NCBI GenBank assembly: GCA_025352305.1
Contig: JANXTQ010000198.1
Location: forward strand, 1-11,953
Origin: Actinomycetes bacterium
GTDB taxonomy: Bacteria; Actinomycetota; Acidimicrobiia; Acidimicrobiales; RAAP-2
DNA length: 11,953 nt
Direction of reading: 5' to 3'
Below, one piece after another: positions 7,811 to 11,953 of this stretch. Position 1 is the first letter of the stretch, and each line of letters begins with the position of its first letter. Made by a program: the position numbers and the translations under genes. Below the pieces are notes generated by a model, which saw only the letters and a program-made list of their open reading frames with translations, searched no databases and had not been told where the DNA came from.

Positions 7811-7816
7811 ACCCTA
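7811..7816 (-). promoter_or_regulatory. Possible leaderless -10 hexamer for the DsbA-like gene
   Basis: On the minus strand TAGGGT ends 6 nt before the ATG at 7804, and no Shine-Dalgarno sequence is present. This fits transcription starting at or next to the start codon. No convincing -35 is seen, and readthrough from the nuclease gene is an alternative. Confidence 0.4.
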
Positions 7817-7833
7817 AGAGATCGTGGCCGTGC

Positions 7834-8622
7834 TTAATGCACGACGGCCACGCCATTGGCGGAGCACTGTTGTTTAAATGCGCAGAAGCGGCACGCACTC
7901 TTAGAGGGCGTGGCGGGAAAGTCACCCTCGTTGTAGTAGGTCGTGATTCGATTCCACGCCGTGACGGCCGCGTTGCGTCGAGCCACCACCACCGGCGTCG
8001 TAACGGTGCGTTCGATTGCCTCGCCGTGTGCAACGTAGAGCAGCCGTATCGTTTTTGGCTGTTGTCCGAGTTCGTGTTCACACAGTGCGGCGTAGAGATC
8101 CGCGTTGGCGAAAGTCTGCGTGTCGTAGTTGCGATTCGGCAGCGACCCCGTCTTGTAGTCAACAATGGTGAGTTCTCCATCGTCACCACGGTCGAGGCGA
8201 TCAAGAATGCCCAGCATTGGCACCCCGTCAATCGTGGTGTTGATGCGCAGTTCCACGCCTTCGTGAACAACTTTCGTGGGATCTTCCATGTGAAAGTAAC
8301 GATCGAGGATGGTGTCTACTTCGCGACGGAGTTTCTCTCGGGTGGTGTCGTTCAGACCAATCTCCTCGCACACCTGTTCGTTTAGGACCTTCGCCTCCGC
8401 TAGTGAAATCTGGCTGCGAGCAAACTCCAATGTTCGTAGTGGTCCCTCTTGCAAAAACAGTTGCTCGAAAATGTGGTGCACGACATTTCCCTTGGCGGTG
8501 GCGTACGTCGCCGGCTGAGCAATTCGTTCCACCGACGCGTGTTGAAAGCGGCGCGGACAACTTTGAAAATCACTGAGTCGCGACGGGGACAGTGCCAAGG
8601 GCAACGGCTGGGAGAAACTCAC
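7834..8622 (-). CDS. RecB/Cas4-like PD-(D/E)XK nuclease with Fe-S cysteines
   Basis: This 262-residue protein carries the RecB-family nuclease core. An N-terminal SPSRLSDFQSCPRRFQ contains Cys22. GNVVHHIFEQLF (residues 45-56) supplies the metal-binding His. LGILDRLD carries Asp141, and LTIVDYKTG carries Asp155 and Lys157, the D...DxK catalytic set. The C-terminus has CRFCAFKQQC (Cys244, Cys247, Cys253), which with Cys22 forms the Cx2Cx5C-plus-one pattern that binds a 4Fe-4S cluster in AddB and Cas4 relatives. It lacks helicase domains, is Cas4-like in size, and no cas genes or CRISPR repeats are nearby, so a DNA repair or processing exonuclease role is most likely. The start is GTG without a ribosome binding site. 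Confidence 0.88.
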   Translation of the reverse strand: MSFSQPLPLALSPSRLSDFQSCPRRFQHASVERIAQPATYATAKGNVVHHIFEQLFLQEGPLRTLEFARSQISLAEAKVLNEQVCEEIGLNDTTREKLRREVDTILDRYFHMEDPTKVVHEGVELRINTTIDGVPMLGILDRLDRGDDGELTIVDYKTGSLPNRNYDTQTFANADLYAALCEHELGQQPKTIRLLYVAHGEAIERTVTTPVVVARRNAAVTAWNRITTYYNEGDFPATPSKSACRFCAFKQQCSANGVAVVH

Positions 8623-8628
8623 GGTCCT

Positions 8629-8634
8629 ACGGTA
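8629..8634 (-). promoter_or_regulatory. Possible leaderless -10 hexamer for the RecB-like nuclease
   Basis: On the minus strand TACCGT ends 6 nt before the GTG at 8622. The 64-nt divergent gap offers no usable Shine-Dalgarno sequence (AGGA lies only 2 nt from the start). No good -35 is seen. Confidence 0.4.
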
Positions 8635-8674
8635 GAAGACAACTGTGACGTTCCAGCGGTCCTCACCCAGCGAC

Positions 8675-8680
8675 TAGAAC
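8675..8680 (+). promoter_or_regulatory. Possible leaderless -10 hexamer for the small protein at 8687
   Basis: TAGAAC matches four of six -10 consensus positions and ends 6 nt before the GTG at 8687. The first three bases also form the in-frame stop that limits the reading frame. It is back-to-back with the opposite -10 candidate at 8629-8634. The -35 region is weak. Confidence 0.35.
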
Positions 8681-8686
8681 TGCTTC

Positions 8687-8989
8687 GTGGCGCGAACGAC
8701 GAGAAACGGTTCTCGGGGAAATCTAGAACGACGAGATTCGTGGTGCGGACTGCACGTTGGCGATTCGGTGATCATTGACTCCGATAAAGAACGCCGCAAC
8801 CTCTACTGCTTCGTTGCCTTCGTGAGGAACGTCGCGACGGGTGACGAATGGGTAGAAGTCCGTGGCGGACGAGCGGGGGAGTTGAAGGACCGTTCTTTTC
8901 GCCCCGAGCTCATTTATCCGAGCTCGGCGAGAAAAGGATCAAAACTCGTTGGTTCGGCTCTGCTCGATGCCCCGCAGTTGCCGTTTTGA
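8687..8989 (+). CDS. Small conserved-looking hypothetical protein
   Basis: This frame encodes 100 residues. The first 18 or so are basic and look disordered. A compact beta-rich core follows (LHVGDSVIIDSD, YCFVAFVRNVATGDEWVEVRGG, LKDRSFRPELIYP), and it resembles small actinobacterial proteins of unknown function that I recall. No membrane segment or catalytic motif is seen. An in-frame stop at 8675-8677 means GTG 8687 is the earliest start. It has no ribosome binding site but follows TAGAAC by 6 nt. The core looks like real protein, and no better frame covers this stretch. A 32-nt gap separates it from the downstream alpha/beta hydrolase on the same strand. A small SH3-like or nucleic-acid-contact domain is possible but is a guess. 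Confidence 0.65.
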   Translation: MARTTRNGSRGNLERRDSWCGLHVGDSVIIDSDKERRNLYCFVAFVRNVATGDEWVEVRGGRAGELKDRSFRPELIYPSSARKGSKLVGSALLDAPQLPF

Positions 8990-9014
8990 AGATAGTTCAG
9001 TGACGTCCTAGCGT
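8986..9014 (+). promoter_or_regulatory. Promoter of the alpha/beta hydrolase, likely leaderless
   Basis: TTGAAG (8986-8991) and TAGCGT (9009-9014) are separated by 17 nt, and the -10 ends 7 nt before the GTG at 9022. The start has no Shine-Dalgarno sequence. The -35 overlaps the stop codon of the preceding small gene. Co-transcription with that gene is also possible. Confidence 0.5.
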
Positions 9015-9021
9015 TAAGTGC

Positions 9022-9825
9022 GTGCCCACCTTTCTCTCGAGCGGCCTCGAGATCTACTACGAAGTGAGTGGCGACGGGCCACCGCTGCTGTTCTTGAACG
9101 GATCCGGTGCGACCATATCAACGTCAAAAATCCTCATTGATCAATTGGCCGAGCACTTTTTAGTCGCGGTCCACGATCAGCGCGGACTCGGTCAAACGGG
9201 TATTGGTTCGAGCGCCGCGCCGTACGAAATGAGCGACTACGCCAACGACGCACGAGCACTTCTCGATCACCTTCGCTGGGAGCGAGCGCGAGTGTTTGCA
9301 ATCAGCTTCGGTGGAATGGTGGCTCAGGAGTTCGCCGTTACGTGGCCCGAGCGCGTAGAGCGCATGGCCCTGTTGTGCACGTCGCCGGGTGGCGCGGGCG
9401 GATCCAGTTTTGCGCTGCACACGCTTCACGAACTTTCACCCGAGGCGCGCCGTCAACAGTCCCGTCGACTGATCGACGCGAGATTTAGTGACGAGTGGCT
9501 GTCACAACATCCGCAGGATCAGCGTCTAGTGGAGTACCGAGAACGAGCAGCGAAAGACTCACCGAGCAGCGAACAGATCGAAGGAGCTCGTCGTCAGATC
9601 GATGCTCGTTCACGCCACGACTGTTTTGAACGACTCGGCAATATTCACGCTCCCACTTTCGTTGCGGGCGGCCTATACGACGAGATGGCGTCGCCCACGA
9701 GCGTTAGGGCCCTCGCGGGCGAAATCACGAATAGTGTGCTGCGGTTCTACGAAGGAGGGCATCTTTTTGTCATTCAAGATCCCTCCGCGATGAGCGAAAT
9801 TACCCAATTCTTAGCCAATGATTGA
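9022..9825 (+). CDS. Alpha/beta-fold hydrolase
   Basis: This 267-residue cytoplasmic serine hydrolase has a full family layout. PLLFLNGSGA at residues 21-30 is the oxyanion region, with Asn replacing the usual His of HG. HDQRGLGQT is at 51-59. The nucleophile elbow AISFGG has Ser95, an AxSxG variant of GxSxG. Asp220 in GGLYDEMASP and His247 in EGGHLFVIQDP complete the triad. A helical cap of about residues 130-200 is rich in charged residues. The overall pattern is that of small-molecule esterases, lactonases or C-C hydrolases such as 3-oxoadipate enol-lactonase relatives, but the substrate is not evident. The start is GTG, apparently leaderless. A small SHOCT-like membrane protein gene follows 39 nt downstream. 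Confidence 0.9.
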   Translation: MPTFLSSGLEIYYEVSGDGPPLLFLNGSGATISTSKILIDQLAEHFLVAVHDQRGLGQTGIGSSAAPYEMSDYANDARALLDHLRWERARVFAISFGGMVAQEFAVTWPERVERMALLCTSPGGAGGSSFALHTLHELSPEARRQQSRRLIDARFSDEWLSQHPQDQRLVEYRERAAKDSPSSEQIEGARRQIDARSRHDCFERLGNIHAPTFVAGGLYDEMASPTSVRALAGEITNSVLRFYEGGHLFVIQDPSAMSEITQFLAND

Positions 9826-9864
9826 GCTGGTCCTCGTAGATTTGATTGTGACGAGAGGACGCTG

Positions 9865-10170
9865 ATGCCGGGATTTCGAGATGGACCACGACCAGGTTGG
9901 GGACACGGAGATTTCAACGGACCGGGGCGCATAATTCTTTGCGCGCTTCTCGTGCTGTTGCTCTTCGCGATCGTGGCCACCGCGATCTACGCAGTTATGC
10001 GCTACGTGAACGGGTCTCGTGTCAATCTGCCTCTTTCCAACCGGAATACCCCGATAAACGACAGCGCCGAGGCCACGCTTCGCATGCGACTCGCCACGGG
10101 AGATATCTCCGAAGAGGATTTCCGTTCGCGCATCAATGCCCTACGAACATCGCAACAAATTGTCAGTTAG
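9865..10170 (+). CDS. Small single-pass membrane protein with SHOCT-like tail
   Basis: This 101-residue protein has a Gly/Pro/Arg-rich N-terminus of about 20 residues, one transmembrane helix (IILCALLVLLLFAIVATAIY, about residues 23-42) and a linker. It ends with LRMRLATGDISEEDFRSRIN, a good fit to the short C-terminal SHOCT motif (a helix, a Gly turn and E[ED][EDF] followed by a second helix). SHOCT segments are usually found at protein ends and are thought to mediate oligomerisation or protein contacts. The ATG has GAGAGG about 8 nt upstream. It lies 39 nt after the hydrolase gene and may share its transcript. A specific role cannot be assigned. Confidence 0.8.
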   Translation: MPGFRDGPRPGWGHGDFNGPGRIILCALLVLLLFAIVATAIYAVMRYVNGSRVNLPLSNRNTPINDSAEATLRMRLATGDISEEDFRSRINALRTSQQIVS

Positions 10171-10229
10171 TCAATTGAACTAACCATTCATGTAGAGGTG
10201 AAGCGAAATTCGCATATCCCAGTAAAAAT

Positions 10230-10258
10230 TTGGTTTACCTGATCAAACGGTATATTAT
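10230..10258 (+). promoter_or_regulatory. Promoter upstream of the Hcp-like gene
   Basis: TTGGTT (10230-10235) and TATTAT (10253-10258) are spaced by 17 nt. The -10 matches five of six consensus bases and lies in a clearly AT-rich island within the 201-nt gap at 10171-10371. It predicts an untranslated leader of about 105 nt. No other feature is visible in this gap apart from the hairpin below. Confidence 0.5.
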
Positions 10259-10334
10259 CTCTTCCACTTCCGACGAGCGATGCCGGGCTGGGAAGCGACG
10301 CTTTTCTAGTTATTGAGTGGCGTACTGTGCAGGC

Positions 10335-10352
10335 GCGGACTTATCTGTCCGC
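10335..10352 (+). other. Small hairpin in the leader of the Hcp-like gene
   Basis: GCGGAC and GTCCGC form a perfect 6-bp stem with a 6-nt loop. It ends 8 nt before the G-rich ribosome binding site, so it could influence access to the start. There is no run of T, so it is not a terminator. I recognise no known riboswitch. Confidence 0.4.
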
Positions 10353-10360
10353 CTCATGCT

Positions 10361-10366
10361 GGGGGG
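10361..10366 (+). promoter_or_regulatory. G-rich ribosome binding site of the Hcp-like gene
   Basis: GGGGGG lies 5 nt before the ATG at 10372. It supports that start over the in-frame GTG at 10327, which has no such signal. A run of six G is unusual as a Shine-Dalgarno sequence. Confidence 0.6.
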
Positions 10367-10371
10367 AATAC

Positions 10372-10968
10372 ATGGAATTAGCCAAAGGGCGCACGCACTC
10401 AGGAAGATTGCGCGCCTTCATTATTGGAAGTAGCGCGCTCATTTTGGCCGCGACGACTTCAGCAGTAGCCGTGGCATCGTCGTCGAGTCCCCACGAACTG
10501 ACCGGTGGCGGAACGACGTCGCTCGCTATTTCTGGCGTCAAGGGCGAGGGCGGTTCAGGACTTGCGGCCGGATCGATCGCAATCGATTCGTGGTCGTGGG
10601 GTGCCTATCAGAGCCAGTCGTCAGGCGCAGGTGCGGGCAAAGTGAAGTTCAACGAATTTTCGATCACCAGAAGAATCGATTCGGCGTCGCCTGGGCTGTT
10701 TCAGGCGTGTGCATCCGGTGCGACTCTGGCGACAGTGGTTCTGACTTTGAGTCCGCCACCGCCGAGCGGTGCGGCCCCCGGCGACACCCTGGTAATCACG
10801 TTCAGCAGGGTGCATGTTGCCTCGTACAGCACGAGTTCCAGTGGAGGAGAACGTCCGGTGGAGTCGATTTCTTTCAACTTTACGAAGATTCAGATGGACT
10901 ATCACCCCCAGAGCACCTCAGCGGTGGTTCACAGTGGATGGGACCTCGCAACTGGCAAGAAGGCATAA
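10372..10968 (+). CDS. Exported Hcp-like protein (type VI tube/effector Hcp family)
   Basis: This 198-residue protein starts with a Sec-type signal peptide: a positively charged stretch to about Arg14, a hydrophobic core at about residues 15-34, and an AVA site before Ser36. The mature part follows the Hcp fold: LAISGVKGEG, SIAIDSWSWGAYQSQ, AGKVKFNEFSITRRIDSASP, GLFQACASGA, ATVVLTL, DTLVITFSRVHVASYSTSSS, and finally PVESISFNFTKIQMDYHPQS. The order and spacing match Hcp, the ring-forming tube protein of type VI secretion. Real Hcp has no signal peptide, and no other type VI gene is nearby. This is probably an extracellular homologue, perhaps a self-assembling surface or secreted protein (inference). 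ATG 10372 is preceded by GGGGGG. The gene has its own promoter and terminator, so it is monocistronic. Confidence 0.85.
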   Translation: MELAKGRTHSGRLRAFIIGSSALILAATTSAVAVASSSSPHELTGGGTTSLAISGVKGEGGSGLAAGSIAIDSWSWGAYQSQSSGAGAGKVKFNEFSITRRIDSASPGLFQACASGATLATVVLTLSPPPPSGAAPGDTLVITFSRVHVASYSTSSSGGERPVESISFNFTKIQMDYHPQSTSAVVHSGWDLATGKKA

Positions 10969-10986
10969 GCCGGTTCTAGTCAGTAG

Positions 10987-11027
10987 ACGACGCCCCGATC
11001 CTTTTGGGTCGGGGCGTCGTGCTTTTC
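10987..11027 (+). terminator. Strong intrinsic terminator after the Hcp-like gene
   Basis: A 15-bp stem (10987-11001 with 11006-11020, one T-G wobble) encloses a TTTT loop and is followed by GCTTTTC. It lies 18 nt after the stop codon. The rest of the 221-nt gap to the next gene holds no other clear element. Confidence 0.88.
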
Positions 11028-11098
11028 GCGATCCGAGTGGACCGCTCAACAAACTGGAAACGCTCAGGCAGTGGATGATTCCGAGTCATTACGAAATC

Positions 11099-11113
11099 CC
11101 GATGGATTAATCG
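11099..11113. repeat. 15-bp direct repeat, copy 1 (copy 2 at 11611-11625)
   Basis: CCGATGGATTAATCG occurs here in the intergenic region and again inside the DUF4232-like gene 512 bp downstream. It contains the inverted pieces CGAT and ATCG. Chance recurrence is possible. Confidence 0.4.
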
Positions 11114-11178
11114 CAGCTCTCCTCAGAGAACTAACTGACCTGTAAGTCCACTTGCTGTGGCGACAGTGAGTGAGTGAG

Positions 11179-11184
11179 AAGGAG
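11179..11184 (+). promoter_or_regulatory. Ribosome binding site of the DUF4232-like gene
   Basis: AAGGAG lies 5 nt before the ATG at 11190. It clearly sets the start at the signal peptide. Confidence 0.8.
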
Positions 11185-11189
11185 CGCTC

Positions 11190-11735
11190 ATGAGAAAATC
11201 ACTGAATTTACGCATTGCCGCGGCCAGCGTGGTGGCGGCAATGGGAGCAACAACGATCTCGCTGGCTGCCAGCGGATCGTCACTTCCCGCGAAGAGCTCG
11301 GCTCCCGCATCGTGTCTGAATGCTCAGATTTCGGTGTCGACCGGTGTGAGCAAAATGTCTTTCGGTCCCGAACTGATGCGAACGACGACGCCGATTATTT
11401 TTACCAATCACGGATCTCCGTGTTACCTGTGGGGTGTGCCGGTGTTACGAGCGGTGAACGGAAAGAAACACGTCGCGGTAGCGCCGTTTGCCCAGAACCT
11501 GTCGATGGGTGAAATGGCCGCGCGTCACTTGCTCGCGACCAATAAGTCAGTAAGCACAATCTTTACCGACTCCATCTACACGTCGTTGGCTAACTGTCAC
11601 GTCGTTGACGCCGATGGATTAATCGTGGGTCTGCCGGGTTTTGTCTCCACCACGTACAAAAAGTTGCCCATGACTGTTTGTTCGGGAATGCGCGCAACGT
11701 CAACGAGACTGATTGCACCGGGTAAAGCCGGCTGA
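11190..11735 (+). CDS. Secreted DUF4232-like protein
   Basis: This 181-residue protein starts with a signal peptide: MRKSLNLR, then a hydrophobic stretch at about residues 9-27 and a Ser/Ala-rich cleavage zone. No lipobox cysteine is present, so it is likely released or loosely held rather than a lipoprotein. The mature domain fits DUF4232: Cys42 near the start, IIFTNHGSPCYLWGVPVLRA with Cys78, ANCHVVDADGLIVGLPG with Cys136, and MTVCSG with Cys164. The four cysteines probably form two disulfides. The family is common in actinobacteria and has no settled function. The gene has a good AAGGAG site and is followed by a strong terminator. The nearby exported Hcp-like gene has the same strand and a similar one-gene layout. 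Confidence 0.82.
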   Translation: MRKSLNLRIAAASVVAAMGATTISLAASGSSLPAKSSAPASCLNAQISVSTGVSKMSFGPELMRTTTPIIFTNHGSPCYLWGVPVLRAVNGKKHVAVAPFAQNLSMGEMAARHLLATNKSVSTIFTDSIYTSLANCHVVDADGLIVGLPGFVSTTYKKLPMTVCSGMRATSTRLIAPGKAG

Positions 11736-11757
11736 GATCGAGTTTTAGACGAACAAA

Positions 11758-11791
11758 ACGGGCGCCCACAGTGGGGCGCCCGTGTTGTTTT
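11758..11791. terminator. Bidirectional intrinsic terminator
   Basis: A perfect 10-bp stem (11758-11767 with 11774-11783, loop ACAGTG) is followed by GTTGTTTT on the plus strand. On the minus strand it is followed by TTTGTTC. It can therefore end both the DUF4232-like gene and the convergent tRNA gene. Confidence 0.88.
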
Positions 11792-11793
11792 GG

Positions 11794-11864
11794 AGCGGGT
11801 GACGGGGATCGAACCCGCACAGCCAGATTGGAAATCTGGGACTCTACCATTGAGCTACACCCGC
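11794..11864 (-). tRNA. tRNA-Gly (anticodon UCC)
   Basis: The 71-nt cloverleaf folds completely. The acceptor stem GCGGGTG pairs with CACCCGC, the D-arm is GCTC...GAGT, the anticodon stem CCAGA pairs with TCTGG around loop TTTCCAA, the variable loop is CTGT, and the T-arm is GCGGG-TTCGATC-CCCGT. The anticodon TCC reads glycine GGA/GGG codons. The discriminator is T, as expected for bacterial tRNA-Gly. CCA is not encoded. It has its own promoter and shares the bidirectional terminator. Confidence 0.97.
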
Positions 11865-11888
11865 ACTTTCGCCGAAGCGAGTGTTGAC

Positions 11889-11917
11889 AGTCTAGATCAG
11901 GCGCTCGCACCCTTTAA
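11889..11917 (-). promoter_or_regulatory. Promoter of tRNA-Gly
   Basis: On the minus strand TTAAAG (11912-11917) and TAGACT (11889-11894) are spaced by 17 nt. Transcription would start about 20 nt before the mature tRNA 5' end. The -35 is weak and the -10 is good. Confidence 0.5.
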
Positions 11918-11920
11918 CGT
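11915..11920 (+). promoter_or_regulatory. Possible leaderless -10 hexamer for the gene at the right edge
   Basis: TAACGT ends 6 nt before an in-frame GTG at 11927, the same layout as other starts here that lack a ribosome binding site. It overlaps the -35 of the opposing tRNA promoter. No plus-strand -35 is seen at the right distance. Confidence 0.3.
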
Positions 11921-11926
11921 GGAATC

Positions 11927-11953
11927 GTGGAGTCGGCCTCAATGTTTGATGCG
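11927..11953 (+). CDS. Start of an unidentified gene (3' partial)
   Basis: Nine codons (M-E-S-A-S-M-F-D-A if GTG is the start) are open to the window edge, limited upstream by an in-frame TAA at 11915-11917. ATG at 11942 in the same frame is an alternative start and would give M-F-D-A. That would fit the opening of several proteins, Ffh among them, but this is far too short to identify. The call rests mainly on the TAACGT hexamer 6 nt upstream and on the divergent orientation from the tRNA gene. Confidence 0.3.

Noticed and set aside
7834..8622. Cas4 of a CRISPR system
   Set aside because: The fold and cysteines resemble Cas4, but no repeat array or other cas gene is found in the window.
8449..8778. 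109-residue plus-strand open frame overlapping the nuclease gene and the small gene
   Set aside because: It crosses the strongly supported RecB-like start and the divergent gap, with a basic composition and no recognisable motif.
10327..10371. GTG start at 10327 for the Hcp-like protein
   Set aside because: It has no ribosome binding site and no TANNNT at the leaderless distance. The ATG at 10372 has GGGGGG upstream and begins directly at a normal signal peptide.
10372..10968. Evidence for a type VI secretion system
   Set aside because: Only an Hcp-like domain is present, and it carries a signal peptide. No sheath, baseplate, VgrG or ClpV gene is seen, so a secretion system is not claimed.
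11884..11912. Plus-strand promoter from the perfect TTGACA at 11884-11889
   Set aside because: No -10-like sequence occurs 16-18 nt downstream (the region reads GCACCC). The nearest hexamer, TAACGT, is 25 nt away.

Overview
The window looks like chromosomal DNA from a moderately GC-rich actinobacterium. The lineage is inferred from an F420-dependent LLM-type oxidoreductase, an actinobacterial pspA-htpX-pspAB stress cluster, frequent GTG starts, and a mix of Shine-Dalgarno starts and apparently leaderless starts. An Acidimicrobiia-like member is plausible, but the sequence alone does not prove it. No mobile element, integrase or CRISPR array was seen.

Left part (1-3713): the 3' end of an OafA-type membrane acyltransferase with a C-terminal SGNH domain runs forward. 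Only 2 nt separate it from the end of a tight reverse-strand operon, pspA (coiled-coil membrane-stress protein) - htpX (membrane zinc protease) - pspAB (PspA-associated protein). This looks like an envelope-stress module.

Centre (3776-7174): a reverse-strand purK-purE operon makes CAIR in purine biosynthesis. A ChbG/YdjC-fold protein follows, coupled by a GTGA overlap and with a degraded active site. An LLM F420-dependent oxidoreductase gene diverges from purK with a very short intergenic space.

Right-centre (7202-10170): on the reverse strand lie a single-cysteine DsbA/FrnE-like protein and a lone RecB/Cas4-like PD-(D/E)XK nuclease with an apparent Fe-S cysteine set. Facing away from them are a small conserved-looking protein, an alpha/beta hydrolase and a one-helix membrane protein with a SHOCT-like tail.

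Right end (10171-11953): two separately transcribed exported-protein genes, one an Hcp-like protein with a signal peptide and one a DUF4232-like protein with four cysteines. Each is followed by a strong hairpin terminator. Then come a reverse-strand tRNA-Gly(UCC) and the first codons of a probable forward gene.

The most interesting signals are the Sec-exported orphan Hcp-like protein, the ChbG-fold protein with replaced metal and catalytic residues, the psp-htpX-pspAB module, and a recurring TANNNT hexamer 6-7 nt before start codons that lack a ribosome binding site.
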